The notes under the pieces: model-generated
The model's input: the letters and a program-made list of their open reading frames with translations, nothing else
The model's database searches: none
Told to the model about the DNA's origin: nothing
Shown: positions 57,781 to 64,000 of the stretch, piece after piece
Layout: each line of letters begins with the position of its first letter
Numbering within the stretch: position 1 is the first letter of the stretch
Assembly (NCBI GenBank): GCA_034401795.1
Contig: CM067360.1
Location: 49,810,573-49,874,572 of the forward strand
Reading direction: 5' to 3'
DNA length: 64,000 nucleotides
Origin: Chaetoderma sp. LZ-2023a
Taxonomy: Eukaryota; Mollusca; Caudofoveata; Chaetodermatida; Chaetodermatidae
Position numbers and translations under genes: made by a program

Positions 57781-58130
57781 CAATGAACCTTTCGACTTTT
57801 CGCTATACCCCACCCATCTCTAGCTAAGATCCACCCACACCTTGCTCATGTTGGGATCAATCGATCTCTGAAACCCCTGACTATCAAGTTCTAGAAAGCT
57901 ATACAGTCAGGTAAGCTGGTGAATATTTTGAAACTAATTTAACTGGGCGCTGTTGCTGCCTGTTACCATAAATAGCAAAAACATACAATTTGTACAACAT
58001 GTAGGACTATTGAGCGTTAAAGACGGGCAATATCAAATCATTCATGACGTCATGATTATGACATCAGCATACACATCGCGTAGTTGATTATGAAGTCACT
58101 AGTTAATTGACATCGCAATCTTAATGACGT
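57781..58130. mobile_element. Family B MITE, half palindrome
   Basis: CAATGAACCTTTCGACTTTT start, CAGTCAGGTAAGCTGGTGAA, cut after GCTGTTGCTGCC; perfect TGACGTCA at about 58045. Confidence 0.75.
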
Positions 58131-58439
58131 GTAGCTACATCATGGAAATCAAAAAGCGTATCGCGAAGTGTACGAATTGTATGTCTTTGATGAATTTACA
58201 ACTTAATAAATTGTCATTACAAAACAAAATTTCCTGTTACAAATACAAACTTTCCGGTTGCAAATCAAAATTTCCGGTTACATAAACAGATTTTTTTTCT
58301 GATCCTGGTTACACCAAGGAGCAACTGTAACCGGATCCAAGAGTATAGAAGCAAGTGCAGAACAAAGCATGACATTCAGATTTCGATCCAAAAAGACGAA
58401 GCGTAAGAAAGCTGAAGAAGATTTCCTGACCAGTTGATC

Positions 58440-58600
58440 AAATTAATAAACATTCTCTTGAATATTTTGAAACTAATTAGAAAATCTGTCACTAGTGTAA
58501 AAATTGTATTCAAAATATTTGACAGCTTACATGTCATTGTATAGTTGTTACCTTGAAATTTAAATTCTGGGAATTCAGGTTTCAAAGTTTCAAATTAACT
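58440..58600. repeat. Family B MITE fragment
   Basis: AATTAATAAACATTCTCTTG, AACTAATTAG, then CAAAATATTTGACAGC and TAAATTCTGGGAATTCAGG. Confidence 0.6.
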
Positions 58601-58687
58601 CCAGCACTTGTATAAAATGTGCAGAGCTGTGTTAGAAATGGACGAGGGCATAGCTAGTAATGAATCACTCTATTTGAGTAAAGCTAA

Positions 58688-58820
58688 GGCCCGATTTATA
58701 AGTCGAACTTCTCTTGTGCCATGCCAGCTAAATCTGCGTGAAAATGGCAGAGTTCACTGTATAAATCAGCTAGTCGTCATTAGCCTGGCGCGACAGAAAG
58801 TTTGGCTTATAAAACGGGCC
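58688..58820. mobile_element. Harbinger-like MITE (133 bp)
   Basis: Ends GGCCCGATTTATAAGTCGAA and, inverted, GGCCCGTTTTATAAGCCAAA. A TAA triplet duplicated on both sides (58685-58687, 58821-58823). A three-base TWA duplication with G/C-rich ends suits PIF/Harbinger. Confidence 0.75.
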
Positions 58821-58972
58821 TAAGTTTCCATGGGTGATGTGCTCATGTGCGACTTTATGGACCGAAACATCCATGTTTAGAATGAATGAATGAATGCAAA
58901 TGACATCACGCTGAAATGATTCACAAGTTTTTCAATGTGTACTACATACCTGATTAGCTGACAATGCGTCAT

Positions 58973-59143
58973 TTAACCCCTACCACTCTGATGCACAAAT
59001 TTTTAACTTTCAAATTAAATTAACGGATGAACTGGTGTTCCTTTTTCATCAAATTTGGTGAAAGATGATGCTGTCGTAGACAGCAACATCGTCCACCAAA
59101 AATGTTGAAAAATGAACACCAGTTTCTTTGCTATTGAGGTTAA
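58973..59143. mobile_element. Family C MITE, full
   Basis: TTAACCCCTACCACTCTGATG start; arms CAAATTTGGTGAAAGATGAT and ATCGTCCACCAAAAATGTTG; end CTTTGCTATTGAGGTTAA. TTAA on both sides. Confidence 0.85.
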
Positions 59144-59149
59144 TCATGC

Positions 59150-59930
59150 ATATATGGAATTGCACAGAGTAACCAAAATGCCCAATGAAATGTGCACAAT
59201 GTATGCAAATGTCGCTAATGAATCCTAGGTTAAAAGCATAGAAAAAGAAAACCTGATTTGACAAAATTGTGAGTTGATGACATATTTGGGGGCCAGGCCA
59301 AGATCTTAAAAAACTGGAGCGCCGCGGTTACAGAATTTGAGATTGAAGTTGTTGAAAATCCTCTGACACTTGTCATATTCTCTATAGGAATCCTATACAT
59401 TCAAACACAATGCGCGGATTTCATTGGAACTTGGATAGCAAAACATTTACAGTCTGAAGTGGATGCCATTACCCTCAATGACATAACCTTGACAACCATG
59501 TTAAATCAGCTTAAGCTGGACCAATCTTTTGTTACAATGCACACAAATTTTCTAATGTTACATTCGACTGCTTTGGCATTTATATAAGCTGTAAAGAAAT
59601 AGATTAGCCTTCATTCACATCGTGCTCAGAACATATGATCAGTGGTTTTTTTGCGTGAACATGACATGTTAGTGCTAGAAATGAATGAACTTGTCCACTA
59701 ACTGAATCCTATTTTTCTATCAGTCGTGAACAGATTTATTCAGGTCGTGATCAATTCAGTCTGCTCTGGAGAAGTAGCTGTCTTTACTGATGTCTGTTGT
59801 AATTCCCTACAATCGTGACCAGTAAGTTGATGTAACGGTCCATGGTTGGCATAGTCACAATTCAACATCATGATTTCTCTGCAACTCTATCTGCTTGATA
59901 ATATAGTAATGCTTAGGCATTATTTGATTG
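59150..59930. other. Non-coding, nothing recognised
   Basis: No repeat family member and no convincing ORF. One of the few element-free stretches besides the GPCR region. Confidence 0.3.
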
Positions 59931-59944
59931 ATTGTTTATTACTA

Positions 59945-60060
59945 CACAAATCAATCAATTGGTCAATCAATCAATCCTAATCAATCAATCAATCAATCAA
60001 TCAACTAGCCAACCAACCAACCAGCCTGCCAGCCAGCTAATCAATCCATCCATCAATTGC
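59945..60060 (+). repeat. (AATC)n then (CCAA)n simple repeats
   Basis: ATCAATCAATCAATCAATCA, then GCCAACCAACCAACCAGCC. Confidence 0.9.
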
Positions 60061-60164
60061 TTCTGCAAGTAGGTAGCCCTGTCTAATTGGCATATTCTTA
60101 AACTACATATATTTCGATTTACTTGTGTTTATTATTTTTACTATCTTTACTTCTAGTCTAAATC

Positions 60165-60245
60165 CAATGCTGAAATATTGAGAAAAGTTTGCCGAAAATC
60201 TGTAATCGCTTTAGGCAGCGATGACTTTCAGTCAAAATGTCTTCA
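60165..60245. repeat. Family D palindrome, worn
   Basis: TGAAATATTGAGAAAAGTTT ... GATGACTTTCAGTCAAAATG around CGCTTTAGGCAGCG. Confidence 0.5.
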
Positions 60246-60819
60246 ATTTATGCTGTGTGTTTCATGCTCAGTTCCCTTGCTATAAATTAGCAATTAATCA
60301 GTATGGTCATTTAGTAAATGGTGGATATAGGTCACATTATATTTGCATTGAATGCATCATGTCTGAGTTTCCATGTCATGTCACTGAATGGTGCTGGTAC
60401 AGAATGTTACTCTTTCTAATTAGGGTAAAGATTTTCTGAATCAACATACGTAGTCACCAGCACACGGAGCCGCTGTTCTTCTTTATAGTGTAGTGGTGAA
60501 CATCCCGCATGGCAATTACAACAGTTTTCATTCCGGTTTCCACTATCCCTACCAAAATATCAGTTTCAGGAGCTAATTAGCAAGTATGTTGAATGTTTTG
60601 AAAACAAGTTGTCTGATAGTTATTGTAACAGTTAGATTACTTTTTGTTACGCTCTACACCAAGTGGTGGATGGATCAACTTATGTGATTGAATGATTATG
60701 ACGACCTAGAATTATATAGTTTTTCAAACTGACCGCGGGCCTCTAGATTTTAAATTTAGTCATGCCTCGCAAGGAGTATTAGTCGGTGTATCTGTTTGTC
60801 TGTCTCTCAGTTCTTTTGC

Positions 60820-60965
60820 GCGTGCGTGCGTGCGTGCATGTGCACGTGCGTGCGTGTGTGTGGCTACATGCATCATGCATATTCATGTGTGCATGAGTGG
60901 GTGCATACACATATGCACATGCATGCATGCATAAATTCATGAGTGTGTACACATATTTGTGCTGC
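60820..60965 (+). repeat. (CGTG)n and TGCA-rich simple repeat
   Basis: GCGTGCGTGCGTGCGTGCAT then CATGCATGCATGC: alternating purine-pyrimidine. Confidence 0.85.
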
Positions 60966-61288
60966 ATGTGTGTGATTTTGTCTTCTATGTAGAAATTAAG
61001 ATATGTATGTTAGATTTTGTCATCATCCCACAAGGTTTTAAGAATCTGGTGGGTCTGCTATGTTAGCCGACCATAAATGTGTTTCAGTGTGCGCCTTTAT
61101 TTTCAATATTTTGTTCAAAATTGTCTAGAAACTTATTTCAAACCTATCAAAGACTCAAGTGTATTAATGCAGATGGTTTGACTTACCATACTTCCTTGAA
61201 TTGCTACTGAGGCTAACACCTGAACTGCTGCTAATCACCTATCTTCAGCAGGACAAAGATGACCACTGAAAAGAATAGAAAGGTCCTT

Positions 61289-61524
61289 TTAATAGCCATT
61301 TAATGATCATGTTTGGTCAAGAAATTTTCAAAATTCACAGAAAATTACAATTTAAAGATGAAGACAAGACTGTATTTGAAAATTTATCAGTGGAATGACT
61401 GGTTCGATTATTGAGCTAGTCATTCCAGTGATAAATTTTCAAAAGTAGTCTTTGTTTACAACTGGACATTCATCAAGACCACTGCAGCTGTCAGTTTTAT
61501 CTACATTGACCAGTAAAGAGTTAA
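61289..61524. mobile_element. Family A MITE, full
   Basis: TTAATAGCCATTTAATG start, AGTAAAGAGTTAA end, core GGTTCGATTATTGAGC. Confidence 0.85.
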
Positions 61525-61690
61525 TCTGTTAATGGTCAAGGAAATATAGATTTTCTTTTTGCTTAAAATGAATATCCATTTACAGGCCAAGAGAGCACTA
61601 CTCGTGAGGCTTTACCGCTGAATCAGCTTGGTTATCGAGCAACAACGGCTTTCAGTCAAATTACTTTCAAAATATTCGACAGTTTTCCTG
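61521..61690. repeat. Family A half fused to family B/D half
   Basis: A-type arm TTAATGGTCAAGG ... GGCCAAGAGAGCAC ... GGTTATCGAGC (to 61641), then directly AACAACGGCTTTCAGTCAAA and CAAAATATTCGACAG, the second arm of a B/D palindrome. A chimera of two half hairpins. Confidence 0.7.
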
Positions 61691-61699
61691 TATGGTTGA

Positions 61700-62500
61700 C
61701 TTGAAAATGAGATATTGAGAATTCATTGGTGACAGGATTAAGTTTTATAGAAAATTTAAAGTCAACTGATCATCACCGGCCAATGGATAGTCATTCTGTA
61801 AAAGATTTAATGTTCATTACCAATATTGAACACTAAATTGGTACAAAATTAATGGATTTTCAACAAGGTATCACACACATCCATATTCGCTTCTTCTTTC
61901 TCTTCGTCTTCTTCTTCTACCGCTACAAAGTCATCGTCTGTCACCATTGATTCCATGTACCTTACTAATGACACAACCCTGAAATCCCAGTATTTTCCTT
62001 TCACCACAAAGCTTGAATACTGATCTCCAAATAACAGGGTTTTTTAGCCAAATTATCTTCAACTGAATAATTAAATTATTTTCTGTAGCCACAAAAGTCT
62101 GTTTTGGAGACTGATCTTGAAAGGGCAAAAAGAATTGAATACATGTAGAATATTCTAGGTTTATTGTCTAGATGATGTAGGCAATTGAATGTATTTTTTA
62201 TCTATTTCACAATAAATGCATCTTATCATTTATTGTATTTTTTATGAGAATTGTTTCCTTTGTAAATACACCGTTTCTAAGATGTCGTGCACTATTGAAT
62301 AGTTGATGTACAAATAATCCTTAATATAGACATCTATTTTTGTCTCCCCCTTTTTCCGAAAAAAGGCTATTCGAGGTTAACCCAATGACAAAAAAACAGC
62401 TCGTTATTATTCAAGATTATTTTGATTCGGGGTATGATATTTGCAAGAGTTCCCAGGCGCAGCAATTGCTAGCAGGCTCGCACCCCTGCATACAATAGCA
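61700..62500. other. Non-coding, nothing recognised
   Basis: A short CTTCTTCT run near 61890; no gene seen. Confidence 0.3.
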
Positions 62501-62621
62501 GCATCCAATCTGTCACTCAAGTATGTGACTGCATATTCAAATATATCTCATTTTAGATGATGTCACAACCAAAATGACATATAGATCAGTCATAATAATC
62601 ATAGTTTCTCATGAAGTGTAT

Positions 62622-63020
62622 GAGTGGACCTTTCCCATTTATCCATCAATCATATGATGTCATAATCAACTATGTGATGTTTAGGATGATGTCATAATCA
62701 TTGACGTCATGAATGGCATAGATAAGGTCATCACGAACGCTTAATTGATGATGGACTAAACGTTGTATGAATTGTATTTCTTTATACTATTTAATAAACA
62801 TGCTGTTGAAAATATTGTGAAACTAATTTGACTGGGCGCTGTTGCTGCCATTGCCAGCAACAACACCCAGTCAAATTAGTTACAAAATATTCAACAGCTT
62901 ACCTGTATAGTTTCCTGGGAATAGATGATCAGGGAGTTCAGGGATCAATCAATCCCAACACGGCAAAGTGTGGGTGGAGCTTAGTTAAAGATGGGCAAGG
63001 AATAGCTAAAATTGGATTCA
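62622..63020. mobile_element. Family B MITE, full
   Basis: GAGTGGACCTTTCCCATTTA start, AGCTAAAATTGGATTCA end. Palindrome GGGCGCTGTTGCTGCCATTG / CCAGCAACAACACCC. TGACGTCA at about 62703, ATTTAATAAACATGCTG, AGCTTACCTGTATAG. Confidence 0.85.
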
Positions 63021-63409
63021 AACTCCATTGTATATCTCCAAACAAGTGGTTCTCTCCATGGCCTGCCAATGGGCATTCAATAAGCAAAATATGTTGATGT
63101 TCCAATAACCTAACTATCACATGCACGGCATACATCCATGTAAATCTCCCTATAACAATCAGTACCCAATAACCCTCATAGTTACAGCTCAGCCTCTCCA
63201 TACATACAATGGTAGGAATGTGAGGCAGCTTACAGCATCATGTATATAGTATAAGCAACTTCAGGTATCATGCTATAGATAACTTAGTTCCTACTCATGA
63301 ATATGCATGCAGCCAGCCAGGAGAGGAATGTCGATTGCCTAAATCTGGGGCTGTTTAGCAGTGAGTCACAGTCTGTCTATAGCCAGTGGCAAGTAGTCAA
63401 ACATACAGT

Positions 63410-63505
63410 GAATTTCCGAAAAAGTTGGTCCCGATCCCAGGAAAGCTACACTCAAATAATTTCTACATCCCGGAGAGGTAACTAATTTTTCCTTATTATA
63501 CAGTG
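63410..63505 (+). repeat. Penelope-like 3' end fragment
   Basis: GGAAAGCTACACTCAAATAA through CATCCCGGAGAGGTAACTAA matches the end of the element at 42818-42870. Just before it, CCGAAAAAGTTGG ... CCCAGGAAAG occupies the position of the hammerhead-like core. Confidence 0.75.
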
Positions 63506-63734
63506 AATTGTTCAACGTTTTAAGAATATATGTCCTATAGAGCACATAATTAGAGTCAACCATCAGAAAAATTGACTGCCTCCATCCCCACCACTCACCT
63601 TTTATCTAAATGTTTCAGGTAGTGTGTCAGGCTGCCATGTATATGTACATGGTGTGGGCCGAGGATTAGGGCAGATTCAGCTTGGCATTAAGGATAGGCT
63701 ATTCAAGAATATCTGAGTCTGGTGTTTCATCATT

Positions 63735-63845
63735 GAATTCTGGCATTTCATCATTAAATTCATGCAATTTAATAATTAATGGCGTTTCATCATTGCATTT
63801 CATCATTAAATTCTTGCAATTTAATAATTAATTTCCCAATTTTCA
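63735..63845 (+). repeat. Tandem repeat of about 45-65 bp
   Basis: CATTTCATCATTAAATTC followed by TGCAATTTAATAATTAAT occurs twice, with a partial third. Confidence 0.75.
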
Positions 63846-64000
63846 CTAGACAGTAGGCTTTTCAGCATTAACATCTTGCAATCCAACAAGTAATTTTCCA
63901 AATTTCAATAGGCAGTAAGGCTATCATGCCCCACTGCTTGGGCACGTGCGCCTATGTTGGTTAGCGCCTTACTGTTCCTTCGTGTCTCTTGAACAGTTCA

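Overview
The window looks like nuclear DNA of an invertebrate animal. It is AT-rich and gene-poor, with one intact intronless neuropeptide-type GPCR, metazoan-style LINE, Penelope-like, RNase H-LINE and tRNA-SINE remnants, and very many short non-autonomous DNA transposons. The GPCR resembles FMRFamide/myosuppressin-type receptors, which fits a lophotrochozoan such as a mollusc, annelid or brachiopod. The phylum is an inference. No operons, ribosome binding sites, CRISPR arrays or prokaryotic genes are seen.

Layout. 0-0.6 kb: broken minus-strand ORF with Cys/His motifs. 1.25-4.33 kb: decayed LINE copy 1 (endonuclease plus reverse transcriptase). 4.7-5.3 kb: 21-bp minisatellite with a 227-bp higher-order repeat. 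7.6-12.6 kb: nested stack in which a palindromic MITE (family B) is split by a hAT-like MITE, and a family C MITE is split by LINE copy 2, which has a textbook 5' inversion and is itself split by a second hAT-like MITE. 13-25.5 kb: dense field of palindromic MITEs plus one tRNA-derived SINE. 25.78-27.29 kb: the GPCR on the minus strand, inside a repeat-poor island reaching about 29.05 kb. 29-40.9 kb: more MITEs, a third hAT-like MITE, and arrays of roughly 150-165 bp monomers. 41.05-41.67 kb: two long inverted repeats. 41.75-42.9 kb: Penelope-like element remnant with RT and GIY-YIG pieces and a hammerhead-like core. 44.6-45.2 kb: further tandem array. 46.25-49.1 kb: 34-bp minisatellite of about 80 units with a 1,038-bp higher-order duplication. 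52.04-52.57 kb: nearly identical 267-bp tandem dimer. 52.6-53.85 kb: RNase H-LINE fragments on the minus strand. 55-64 kb: MITEs, simple repeats, a small Harbinger-like MITE and a short Penelope 3' fragment.

Three home-made family names are used. Family A: about 230 bp, ends CCCTTTAATGG / CCATTAAAGGG flanked by TTAA, with a palindromic core of about 150 bp; roughly 40 copies. Family B: about 350-500 bp, central palindrome built on AACTAATTTGACTGG, outer arms carrying TGACGTCA motifs on one side and a GC-rich 21-mer on the other; a shorter core-only relative is called D. Family C: about 170 bp, ends CCCTTACCACTCTGATG. The TTAA targets of A and C suggest piggyBac-like mobilisation. No transposase gene for any family is visible here.

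The only gene likely to serve the host is the GPCR. Everything else recognised is mobile DNA, its relics, or tandem repeats grown from it.
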